Below, one piece after another: positions 1 to 5,583 of a stretch of DNA of 8,167 nt. Where the stretch lies: the NCBI GenBank assembly GCA_017354095.1, contig JAFMRP010000179.1, positions 1 through 8,167 of the forward strand, given 5' to 3'. The DNA is from Ktedonobacteraceae bacterium. GTDB taxonomy: Bacteria > Chloroflexota > Ktedonobacteria > Ktedonobacterales > Ktedonobacteraceae. Numbering within the stretch: position 1 is the first letter of the stretch; every line of letters starts with the position of its first letter. The translations under genes were made by a program, and so were the position numbers. Below the pieces are notes generated by a model that was not told the origin of the DNA, searched no databases, and saw nothing but the letters and a program-made list of their open reading frames with translations.

Positions 1-657
1 GAAGACCTCGGCGCCTGTGATCTCGGCTTCAAGCGCCAGACGGCAACTCTGGGCCACATCACGAGCATCAACATAGCCCCACAGGTTCCACTTTCGCAGA
101 GTGGGATCCTGGGCAAAAGCGGGAAAGCGCTCGTAATCCTGAGGTTCCATGATATTCGAGAAGCGCAGCCCCACAAAAGGGATACCGCTCCAGCGATTGA
201 ACTGGTGAGCCATCTCTTCCGCTACAACTTTGGAGAGCGCGTAGCTTGATTCGGGGTAGCGTGGGTGTTCCTCGTCAATAGGCGCATATGCGGGCTTCTC
301 ACGGTCAAACGGTAACCCTAACGTTGTCTCACTGGAAGCCCACACAACCCGCTGTAATCGCAGTGCAACCGCCGCACTGAAAATGTTATAGGTGCTGAGT
401 GTATTATTCCGAAACGTCACTTCCTCTGGTTGAAGACCGGGAGCTGGAATAGCGCCTAGATGCACTACAGCATCTGCCCCCTGGAGTACTTCAAATGTCT
501 GTCCCAGGTCGGTGAGATCCGTCTTCAGATATGGGCTCAGTCGCTCACGCGGCGGCAGGAGATCTACGTTCAACATCTCGTAGCCATGTGCTGCCAGTTC
601 TTTCATTACTGCTCGTCCCGCCTTACCACTACCCCCTGTGACAACCACCTTACGCAT
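1..657 (-). CDS. NAD-dependent epimerase/dehydratase family protein (extended SDR), C-terminus cut off by window edge
   Basis: The first 219 residues are present and the gene continues beyond base 1. The protein opens with MRKVVVTGGSGKAG, the glycine-rich TGGxGxxG dinucleotide-binding loop of extended short-chain dehydrogenases (residues 7-14). Asp32 at the end of the second strand (NVDL) favours NAD(H) over NADP(H). A VVHLGAIP segment (64-71), ASSE (107-110) and the catalytic YALSK pair (Tyr139, Lys143) follow, then LRFSNI (164-169) and a GYVDARDVAQ substrate-domain segment (194-203). These motifs are seen directly. By family knowledge it is a soluble cytoplasmic oxidoreductase or epimerase acting on a nucleotide sugar, a uronate or a similar sugar; the substrate cannot be read from this fragment. 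The ATG at 655-657 has a GGAGGT ribosome site (664-669) six bases upstream, which fixes the start. It is probably transcribed alone, since MscS upstream ends 219 bases away. Confidence 0.9.
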   Translation of the reverse strand, partial: MRKVVVTGGSGKAGRAVMKELAAHGYEMLNVDLLPPRERLSPYLKTDLTDLGQTFEVLQGADAVVHLGAIPAPGLQPEEVTFRNNTLSTYNIFSAAVALRLQRVVWASSETTLGLPFDREKPAYAPIDEEHPRYPESSYALSKVVAEEMAHQFNRWSGIPFVGLRFSNIMEPQDYERFPAFAQDPTLRKWNLWGYVDARDVAQSCRLALEAEITGAEVF

Positions 658-692
658 TCAGATACCTCCATCGTTAAGGATACAATAAACAA

Positions 693-721
693 AGCATAAA
701 ATAGCACCAGGACAGTGAAAA
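693..721 (-). promoter_or_regulatory. Candidate sigma70-type promoter for the epimerase-family gene
   Basis: On the minus strand a TTTTCA box (716-721) and a TATGCT box (693-698) are separated by exactly 17 bases, each matching four of six consensus positions. The start codon lies about 35 bases downstream. It is a prediction from spacing and similarity only; the surrounding DNA is AT-rich, so chance matches are possible. Confidence 0.4.
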
Positions 722-740
722 GTAGGCACTTTCTTTTCAC
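715..740. repeat. Perfect 8-bp inverted repeat overlapping the epimerase promoter, possible operator
   Basis: GTGAAAAG (715-722) is the exact reverse complement of CTTTTCAC (733-740), with a 10-base spacer. The left arm covers the predicted -35 box at 716-721, a typical place for a repressor or activator dimer. That role is inferred. A second short palindrome, ACCTAAAGGT, lies just upstream at about 748-757. Confidence 0.4.
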
Positions 741-821
741 ATACTTACCTAAAGGTTACCAGGAGGAGCGCTCTGCTTGATCACATTTTACTCTATACCA
801 TACAATAGAGTTACACTGAGA

Positions 822-848
822 AAGCTGGTAGCGGATAGATACCAGCTT
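822..848 (-). terminator. Hairpin downstream of the MscS gene, weak terminator candidate
   Basis: AAGCTGGTA (822-830) pairs perfectly with TACCAGCTT (840-848) around a 9-base loop, 28 bases past the MscS stop codon. Read on the minus strand, the stem is followed by TCTCAGTG rather than a clean run of T, so if it terminates transcription it is not a textbook intrinsic terminator. Another 7-bp hairpin (ACTCTAT/ATAGAGT, 790-811) lies just beyond and may assist. Confidence 0.4.
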
Positions 849-876
849 ACGAAAGAAAAAATGATGACTCGATACT

Positions 877-1770
877 TTATACACCATCCATGACTGTTGT
901 CGCGGGAAGAGGCGTTAGTGGGGCGGCCTCTGTGTCTACTGTTTGTAGGAGGATCTGCTGGGTTGGCATGGGCAGCGTGATTCCATTCTCCGCCAGCTTG
1001 TTCTTAAGGGCGATCAGTACTTTATCTTGCAGGTGCTGGACATCTGCATGTAGTAGCAGCATAGTCCACCAGTAGACACGGACGGTGACGCTGGACTCCG
1101 CTAGGGCTACGACCAGTGCCTCAGCAGGCGGATCTTCCATCACTCCATCGATACCATTGAGTGCCTCTAGAATAATGCCTTTAGCCTGGTTGATATCATC
1201 ATCGTAGCTGATTCCGATCTCGTATTCCATGCGGCGTCTTTCAAAGGCAGTATGGACGGTTACTGAATTAGTAAAAAGTGCCGCATTCGGGATCACAATA
1301 CGCCGTCCATCATAGGTCTTGATGGTGGTTGCCCGAGTATGGATATCTTCGACAGTTCCTTCATAATTCTCGACCGAAATTTGATCCCCTAGCTTAAATG
1401 GCGACGTGAGCAAGAGAAGTATACCCGCGAGGAAGTTTTGAAACAGATCGTGGAAGGCGAAGCCGATCGCGACGCTACCAATACCAAGCAACTGGATCAG
1501 ATCACCAGGTCTAAATGATGGAAATACCAACGTTAACGCGATGAGCAGCCCTGAGACAACCACCGCACCCTGGGAAAGCTTGCCCAGGATGAGGCCCAGA
1601 TTCTTGGCTTTCTGACGCTTATCGGTCATGCGAATTACCAGTTCGCGCGTTTTTTTCGCGATCAGGTAAAACAGCAGGAAAATGACAAATGATAAAATGA
1701 GGGTAGGGAATGTGGCGATAGCGCCGTTCACCATATCAACAATGGTTTTCCAGGCTCGCGAGAAGTCCAT
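877..1770 (-). CDS. Small-conductance mechanosensitive channel, MscS family
   Basis: This 297-residue membrane protein fits the compact MscS architecture (E. coli MscS has 286 residues). Hydrophobic segments lie at about 18-38, 66-86 and 90-122. The third contains the pore-lining run GIGSVAIGFAFHDLFQNFLAG (residues 96-116), rich in Gly and Ala as in the family's TM3 helix. It is followed by SPFKLGDQI (123-131), then EGTVEDIHTRATTI and DGRRIVIPN, the conserved beta-domain signature (138-162), and a cytoplasmic alpha/beta domain to about 272. The last 20 residues are Pro/Thr-rich and probably disordered. By family knowledge it opens under membrane tension to release solutes during hypo-osmotic shock. 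The ATG at 1768-1770 has AAGGAG (1776-1781) five bases upstream. It stands alone, divergent from the tryptophan genes. Confidence 0.93.
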   Translation of the reverse strand: MDFSRAWKTIVDMVNGAIATFPTLILSFVIFLLFYLIAKKTRELVIRMTDKRQKAKNLGLILGKLSQGAVVVSGLLIALTLVFPSFRPGDLIQLLGIGSVAIGFAFHDLFQNFLAGILLLLTSPFKLGDQISVENYEGTVEDIHTRATTIKTYDGRRIVIPNAALFTNSVTVHTAFERRRMEYEIGISYDDDINQAKGIILEALNGIDGVMEDPPAEALVVALAESSVTVRVYWWTMLLLHADVQHLQDKVLIALKNKLAENGITLPMPTQQILLQTVDTEAAPLTPLPATTVMDGV

Positions 1771-1820
1771 CCTTGCTCCTTTTTTCCGTCCGCGAATAGA
1801 AAGTTGCTCTCAGCCGCTCT

Positions 1821-1850
1821 ATAGTACCAGATAACTCAGCTCTTAGACAA
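1821..1850 (-). promoter_or_regulatory. Candidate extended -10 promoter for the MscS gene
   Basis: On the minus strand TTGTCT (1845-1850), an 18-base spacer and TACTAT (1821-1826) are seen. The -10 box is preceded by TGG, the TGn element that strengthens suboptimal -10 boxes. It sits about 50 bases upstream of the ATG. This is a sequence-only prediction. Confidence 0.45.
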
Positions 1851-1914
1851 GGGTATTGGCGGCCCTTCCATGTGCATTTGAGAAGCAGGACGGTTTGTCA
1901 CCTTAGAGCGACCT

Positions 1915-1942
1915 TTGTTTCTGTATACCTCTGTTGTAGAAT
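1915..1942 (+). promoter_or_regulatory. Candidate sigma70-type promoter for the kynA-kynU operon
   Basis: TTGTTT (1915-1920) and TAGAAT (1937-1942) are 16 bases apart, with the -10 box matching five of six consensus positions. Transcription would start near 1949, giving a leader of about 54 bases. It lies back-to-back with the MscS promoter about 65 bases away, so one regulator could affect both. Confidence 0.5.
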
Positions 1943-1951
1943 AGAAGTGTC

Positions 1952-1971
1952 GCAAGGCAGCGTGGCCTTGC
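1952..1971 (+). other. Stem-loop at the predicted 5' end of the kynA-kynU mRNA
   Basis: GCAAGGC (1952-1958) pairs perfectly with GCCTTGC (1965-1971) over a 6-base loop. It begins only about three bases after the predicted transcription start and ends 19 bases before the ribosome site AAGGAG (1991-1996). No T-run follows, so a terminator is unlikely. A 5' stabilising hairpin or a protein-binding site is possible, but this is inference. Confidence 0.4.
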
Positions 1972-2002
1972 CCGGCTATTCCTTAATGATAAGGAGATCG
2001 CC

Positions 2003-2797
2003 ATGTCAAAAGCCTTGACGTACACTCACTATCTGCAGCTCGATGAATTGCTGAACCTGCAGGTGCCGCGCAGCAGTGGTCTTCACGGCCCTGAACACGA
2101 CGAGCTGCTCTTTATTATTATTCACCAGGTCTACGAGCTCTGGTTCAAAGAAATACTTCACGAGCTGGATCATCAGCAAACGCTCTTGCGCAATAATGAT
2201 CCAGCTCGTGCCGCGCACACCACTCGTCGCATTCTGGCTATTTTGAAAACAATCGTTGCCCAACTGGATGTGCTGGAGACCATGACGCCTCTGGAGTTCA
2301 GTGCGTTCCGTTCTTTTCTGGATACGGCCAGTGGCTTTCAGTCGGCACAGTTCAGAGAGATCGAGTTCGTCTTTGGCTACAAACGAAAAAATATTTTTCA
2401 ATGCTATCCCGCTGATTCGGACTCTCGGAAACGCCTGGAATGGCGTTATGAGCAGCCAACGCTCTGGGACGCGTTCCTGCGTTATCTGAGCCTCAATGGC
2501 TATCCTGTTCCGCAAGAACAGCTGCACCGCGATGTGACGCAGCCGCTTCAGCCCTCGTCCGTCCTGCAGTCGATCTTGATTGACATCTATCGCCACGATG
2601 CTACCGCCAGTAATGTCTGTGAGAATCTGGTTGATATGGATGAAGGTATTCAGGAATGGCGCTATCGCCATGTGAAGATGGTCGAGCGCACTATTGGAGG
2701 CAAAGCCGGTACCGGTGGCTCAACTGGAGCTCAGTATCTGGCGATGACGATCAAGCCGTTCTTTCCAGATCTGTGGGCTATCCGCTCTCAGCTCTAG
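2003..2797 (+). CDS. kynA: Tryptophan 2,3-dioxygenase
   Basis: This haem enzyme opens the indole ring of L-tryptophan with O2 to give N-formylkynurenine, the first step of the kynurenine pathway, in the cytoplasm. The 264-residue protein shows the family hallmarks in order. HDELLFIIIHQVYELWFKE (32-50) holds Phe37 and the distal His41. FSAFRSFLDTASGFQS (99-114) holds Arg103, which matches the tryptophan-carboxylate arginine. EWRYRHVKMVERTIGG (218-233) holds His223, the expected proximal haem ligand. GTGGSTG (236-242) holds Thr237, the substrate-contacting threonine. Assignments follow alignment from memory to the Xanthomonas enzyme. The length suits short bacterial TDOs. AAGGAG (1991-1996) lies six bases before the ATG. 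kynU begins 19 bases after the stop, so the two are probably co-transcribed. All catalytic residues are intact. Confidence 0.96.
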   Translation: MSKALTYTHYLQLDELLNLQVPRSSGLHGPEHDELLFIIIHQVYELWFKEILHELDHQQTLLRNNDPARAAHTTRRILAILKTIVAQLDVLETMTPLEFSAFRSFLDTASGFQSAQFREIEFVFGYKRKNIFQCYPADSDSRKRLEWRYEQPTLWDAFLRYLSLNGYPVPQEQLHRDVTQPLQPSSVLQSILIDIYRHDATASNVCENLVDMDEGIQEWRYRHVKMVERTIGGKAGTGGSTGAQYLAMTIKPFFPDLWAIRSQL

Positions 2798-2800
2798 CCC

Positions 2801-2819
2801 GGAAAAGAGTAGAAATGTG
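2801..2819 (+). promoter_or_regulatory. Ribosome site and GTG start of kynU, overlapping an ATGTGA start-stop
   Basis: A purine-rich GGAAAAGAG (2801-2809) stands seven bases before GTG (2817-2819), the only start that fits the conserved kynureninase N-terminus. An ATG at 2815-2817 shares its last base with the GTG but is followed at once by TGA in its own frame, so it encodes nothing. The weak ribosome site and GTG suggest lower expression than kynA or translational dependence on it. Confidence 0.6.
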
Positions 2820-4085
2820 ACCGTATCTACAGATGTGACGTACGCCGTCGACCTCGATACACGTGATCCGCTAGCCCATTTTCGGCAGCGTTTCGTCATC
2901 ACCAATCCCGATCTTATTTATATGGACGGTAACTCGCTTGGCCGCCTTCCCCAGGCAACCATTCCGCTGGCCGACGAGCTTATCCAACGCCAATGGGGCG
3001 ATCGCCTGATCCGGGGCTGGAATGATGGCTGGTTTACCGCCCCGGAGCGCGTAGGAGCTCGCATTGCCCGGTTGATTGGCGCGCGACCAGACGAAGTGAT
3101 TGTGGCCGATTCGACCTCAGTCAATCTCTTTAAGCTGGTAGTGGCTGCTCTGCGACTTCAAAGAGGACGCTCACGCATCTTGACGGACAATCTTAACTTC
3201 CCCTCGGATCTCTATGTCCTGCAGGGTGCTATCGATCTGCTCGATAGACAACACAAACTGGAGATTGTCCCCTCTCCTGATGGAATCCATGGCCCGGCCT
3301 CCGGGCTACAGGCCAGGCTGAATGAACAGGTTGCGCTGGTCACACTCTCTCATACAGTTTTCAAAAGTGGTTATACCTACGATCTGGCAGCTATAACGGA
3401 GGCCGCTCACGCAACTGGAGCGCTGGTCCTGTGGGATCTGAGCCACTCGGCTGGCTCCGTGCCGGTCGATCTCCGTGCAGCCCAGGCTGACCTGGCGATT
3501 GGCTGCACATACAAATACATGAATGGCGGCCCAGGCGCTCCGGCGTTCCTCTACGTACGGCGCGACTTGCAGGAGCAGCTACACAATCCGATCACTGGCT
3601 GGATGGGACAGAACAACTTGTTCGGTTTCGATCTGGAGTATCAACCAGCATCGGGCCTGCGCCGTTTTTTGACCGGCACGCCTCCGGTCGTCTCACTCTC
3701 ACTGATCGAGTCGGGCGTCGATCTGCTGCTTGAGGCAGGACTGGACAGGTTGCGCGCAAAATCAGAGCAGCAGAGCGCCTACCTGGTCGAACTGTGGGAG
3801 ACGGTATTGGAACCGCTGGGCTTCACGCTCAACTCACCACGCGATGTGAGACAACGCGGCTCGCATATATCGCTAGGCCACGCTGAGGGACTGCGCATCG
3901 ACCTTGCATTGATCAATGATATGCACGTGATACCCGATTTCCGTGCCCCTGACAACATCCGCCTGGGTATCGCACCACTCTATACCTCTTTCCGTGATAT
4001 CCATACCACTGTGATGCGCCTACGTAAGATCGTAGCCGAAAAACTCTATGAGAAATATCCACAAGAGGCTCCAACGGTGACCTGA
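2817..4085 (+). CDS. kynU: Kynureninase (PLP-dependent)
   Basis: This enzyme cleaves L-kynurenine to anthranilate and L-alanine (and may act on 3-hydroxykynurenine). The 422-residue protein is a class V (fold type I) aminotransferase relative of usual length. Visible landmarks are IYMDGNSLG (34-42), DSTSVNLFK (98-106) for cofactor phosphate binding, NFPSD (127-131) with the aromatic ring-stacking Phe128, LWDLSHSAG (205-213) with the PLP-pyridine Asp207, and GCTYKYMNGGPG (229-240) with Lys233 as the Schiff-base lysine. RGSHISLGH (347-355) and PDFRAPDNIRLGIAPLY (373-389) follow, the latter with Arg382 as the probable substrate-carboxylate contact. It follows kynA by 19 bases on the same strand. 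No kynurenine formamidase lies between or beside them. Its stop is one base from the converging DUF2277 stop. Confidence 0.96.
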   Translation: MTVSTDVTYAVDLDTRDPLAHFRQRFVITNPDLIYMDGNSLGRLPQATIPLADELIQRQWGDRLIRGWNDGWFTAPERVGARIARLIGARPDEVIVADSTSVNLFKLVVAALRLQRGRSRILTDNLNFPSDLYVLQGAIDLLDRQHKLEIVPSPDGIHGPASGLQARLNEQVALVTLSHTVFKSGYTYDLAAITEAAHATGALVLWDLSHSAGSVPVDLRAAQADLAIGCTYKYMNGGPGAPAFLYVRRDLQEQLHNPITGWMGQNNLFGFDLEYQPASGLRRFLTGTPPVVSLSLIESGVDLLLEAGLDRLRAKSEQQSAYLVELWETVLEPLGFTLNSPRDVRQRGSHISLGHAEGLRIDLALINDMHVIPDFRAPDNIRLGIAPLYTSFRDIHTTVMRLRKIVAEKLYEKYPQEAPTVT

Positions 4086-4086
4086 C

Positions 4087-4362
4087 CTACACAGATCTGG
4101 AAAATCTCCGGACATTGCGCGCTCGCGCCCTGGCAGCCTCTTCTTCCCGGCTCTTCGGTGGAGCATTCGTCTCCAACGATCGGAGAAGGCTGCTGGAGGC
4201 CGCCGCTATCTCGTCAACGGCGGTAAAGAAGGCTGCTTCATTGGCCTTCGATGGCTTGTTGAAGCCGCTCACCTTCCTCACGAATTGTAATGCAGCCTCA
4301 TGAATCTCGTCCTCAGTCGCAGGAGGTTCGAAGTTGAAAAGCGGGCGGATGTTTCTACACAT
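4087..4362 (-). CDS. DUF2277 family protein, function unknown
   Basis: This 91-residue protein matches the recalled DUF2277 consensus: MCRNIRPLFNFEPPAT at the N-terminus, LQFVRKVSGFNKPSKANEAAF (25-45) and LETNAPPKSREEEAARARA near the end. No catalytic motif, signal peptide or membrane segment is visible. The invariant-looking Cys2 with Arg3 and Arg6 is the most distinctive feature. The C-terminal helix is very rich in Glu, Ala and Arg (EEEAARARARNVRRFSRSV), so it could bind nucleic acid or a partner, but that is a guess. The ATG is preceded at six bases by AAGGGA (4369-4374). The methyltransferase lies upstream on the same strand, 95 bases away with no clear terminator between, so they may share a transcript. 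It converges on kynU. Confidence 0.88.
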   Translation of the reverse strand: MCRNIRPLFNFEPPATEDEIHEAALQFVRKVSGFNKPSKANEAAFFTAVDEIAAASSSLLRSLETNAPPKSREEEAARARARNVRRFSRSV

Positions 4363-4457
4363 AAATGTTCCCTTGATCTGCTATAGTCTCCAGACTTTGC
4401 TCGTTCATAATCTCATGGATGATCGGGCGTTGTAATGCACTTGCGAGCAAGGCTTAT

Positions 4458-5318
4458 CTACGCTGGCTTTTTTCCCCAGATGCGCAGAAAATACCACAAC
4501 GCTCGGAACTCAGGCGATTCCCACTCGTCGAGTAACCGCTCATAGATGTTGTCAATCTCTTCCTGTGTTACCACTTTGTTGCGTACGATGTAAGCCTGTA
4601 CCAGCTTGTAACCGACCTTGAGGTCGTCAACAATAGCGCGGTGTGCCGGAGCTCCTGTCGAGAAGTCGATCACATGCGCTTCTTGCTGGATCTGTTCACA
4701 GCCAGCTTCCTTCAGAAAATAACCTAGTTTGGGCGTTAAACCAAAATGATAACCGAAAGGATGATGGCTCAATCCATTGAGCTTGGCAGCGCTGAACAGG
4801 TGACGTGTGAAGCTCTCAAATGCGGGCGAGGTCGTGTGTCCCGTGTCATCAGGCTCGGTGAGGATGATCGTTCCTCCCGGAACAAGTACACGCAGCATTT
4901 CGGCAATCACATGCTGCCACTTTCCCTCGTTCAGGAAGCCAACCATGGTACGACCATTGACAATGTCAAATGAGGCGTCGGCAAAGCTCCAGGGTTTTGT
5001 CACATCCATGATCTGAAAGTCGATGTTTCCCATCTTCTGCGCCTGAACGTAGGCATTGGCGTAACTGATCATGGTCTGGCTGATATCCACGCCAACCACC
5101 TCCGCATGTGGGTACTGTGTCGCTACGTTGCGCGCCCATCCTCCCGGACCACAGGCTACATCCAATATCTGGTCTCCTTCGTGTAGCTCCAGGTCCTTTG
5201 GGAATAACCCCATGGTGTTGGTAATCGCCAGATCTTGGTCAATGAGGCGGGCCATCTCCGCGCCGCTTTCCGTCGAGACCATGTAGGTGTTCTCACGAGG
5301 TTCTTCTCTTGTGCTCAT
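4458..5318 (-). CDS. Class I SAM-dependent methyltransferase, substrate unknown
   Basis: This 286-residue cytoplasmic enzyme has a Rossmann-like methyltransferase core. ILDVACGPGGWA (51-62) is the SAM-binding motif I. VVGVDIS (74-80) carries the acidic Asp78 for the ribose. IMDVTKPWSFADASFDIV (103-120) covers the adenine-contact and post-II region, and MLRVLVPGGTIILTEPD (141-157) the usual motif before strand 5. A long C-terminal part (about 160-286) with His/Gly/Tyr-rich and acidic helical stretches probably forms the substrate lid. The family resembles UbiE/COQ5-type small-molecule methyltransferases, but no substrate can be named. ATG at 5316-5318 is chosen because AAAGGA lies seven bases upstream; an in-frame TTG at 5375 would add 19 Arg-rich residues without a good ribosome site. 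A near-consensus promoter precedes it, and the DUF2277 gene follows on the same strand. Confidence 0.9.
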   Translation of the reverse strand: MSTREEPRENTYMVSTESGAEMARLIDQDLAITNTMGLFPKDLELHEGDQILDVACGPGGWARNVATQYPHAEVVGVDISQTMISYANAYVQAQKMGNIDFQIMDVTKPWSFADASFDIVNGRTMVGFLNEGKWQHVIAEMLRVLVPGGTIILTEPDDTGHTTSPAFESFTRHLFSAAKLNGLSHHPFGYHFGLTPKLGYFLKEAGCEQIQQEAHVIDFSTGAPAHRAIVDDLKVGYKLVQAYIVRNKVVTQEEIDNIYERLLDEWESPEFRALWYFLRIWGKKPA

Positions 5319-5411
5319 TGCAAAATCCTTTCCGCGCCGAAATCCCCAGGCAATGTGGCGTCTGATTAACCTCAATTCCGCAGATGCGTGGATATGTTTT
5401 AATGCAAGTAT

Positions 5412-5440
5412 ATCATATCAGTTTTCCAGAAATATGGCAA
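5412..5440 (-). promoter_or_regulatory. Strong sigma70-type promoter for the methyltransferase gene
   Basis: On the minus strand TTGCCA (5435-5440) and TATGAT (5412-5417) are separated by the optimal 17 bases, in an AT-rich setting. Four of six -35 and five of six -10 positions match consensus. The predicted start near 5405 gives an untranslated leader of about 87 bases, which supports the ATG at 5318 over an upstream TTG. This is the best-matching promoter in the window. Confidence 0.6.
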
Positions 5441-5531
5441 AATATGAACTGTTCTAGCGTTCGCTGTATCGGCGTCTGGATCATCCTTTGAGGGTTTTGT
5501 GACCTGGCAAACCGCTTATGGAGACACAATA

Positions 5532-5570
5532 TACACGATGCCCCACATCCGAGATACAGGGCATCGTGTA
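5532..5570 (-). terminator. Long perfect hairpin downstream of pgi, probable terminator
   Basis: TACACGATGCCC (5532-5543) and GGGCATCGTGTA (5559-5570) form a 12-bp perfect stem with a 15-base loop, beginning 13 bases after the pgi stop. In the direction of pgi transcription the stem is followed by TATTGTGTCTCC, which is T-rich but not a pure T-run. The position fits a transcription end for pgi, or a 3' stability stem. It also insulates the methyltransferase promoter from pgi read-through. Confidence 0.55.
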
Positions 5571-5583
5571 CAATCGCAGGTGG

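Noticed and set aside
460..699. A 79-codon plus-strand frame opposite the epimerase gene start
   Set aside because: It overlaps the well-supported epimerase N-terminus and its ribosome site, and shows no domain or ribosome site of its own.
2006..2671. A 221-codon open frame antisense to kynA
   Set aside because: It lies wholly opposite a gene with intact catalytic motifs, has no recognisable domain, and its apparent composition follows from the codon use of kynA. I treat it as a shadow frame.
4115..4127. GCGCG-CT-CGCGC palindrome near the kynU/DUF2277 junction as a terminator
   Set aside because: It falls inside the DUF2277 coding region, arises from alternating Ala/Arg codons, has a two-base loop and no T-run.
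4440..4451. CTTGC-GA-GCAAG palindrome after the methyltransferase as a terminator
   Set aside because: The stem is only four or five pairs with a tiny loop and no T-run follows, so it cannot be supported as a terminator.
5319..5375. A 19-residue Arg-rich N-terminal extension of the methyltransferase from a TTG codon
   Set aside because: The ATG at 5318 has a good ribosome site, while the TTG lacks one and the extension does not resemble the family. The upstream segment reads better as leader RNA.
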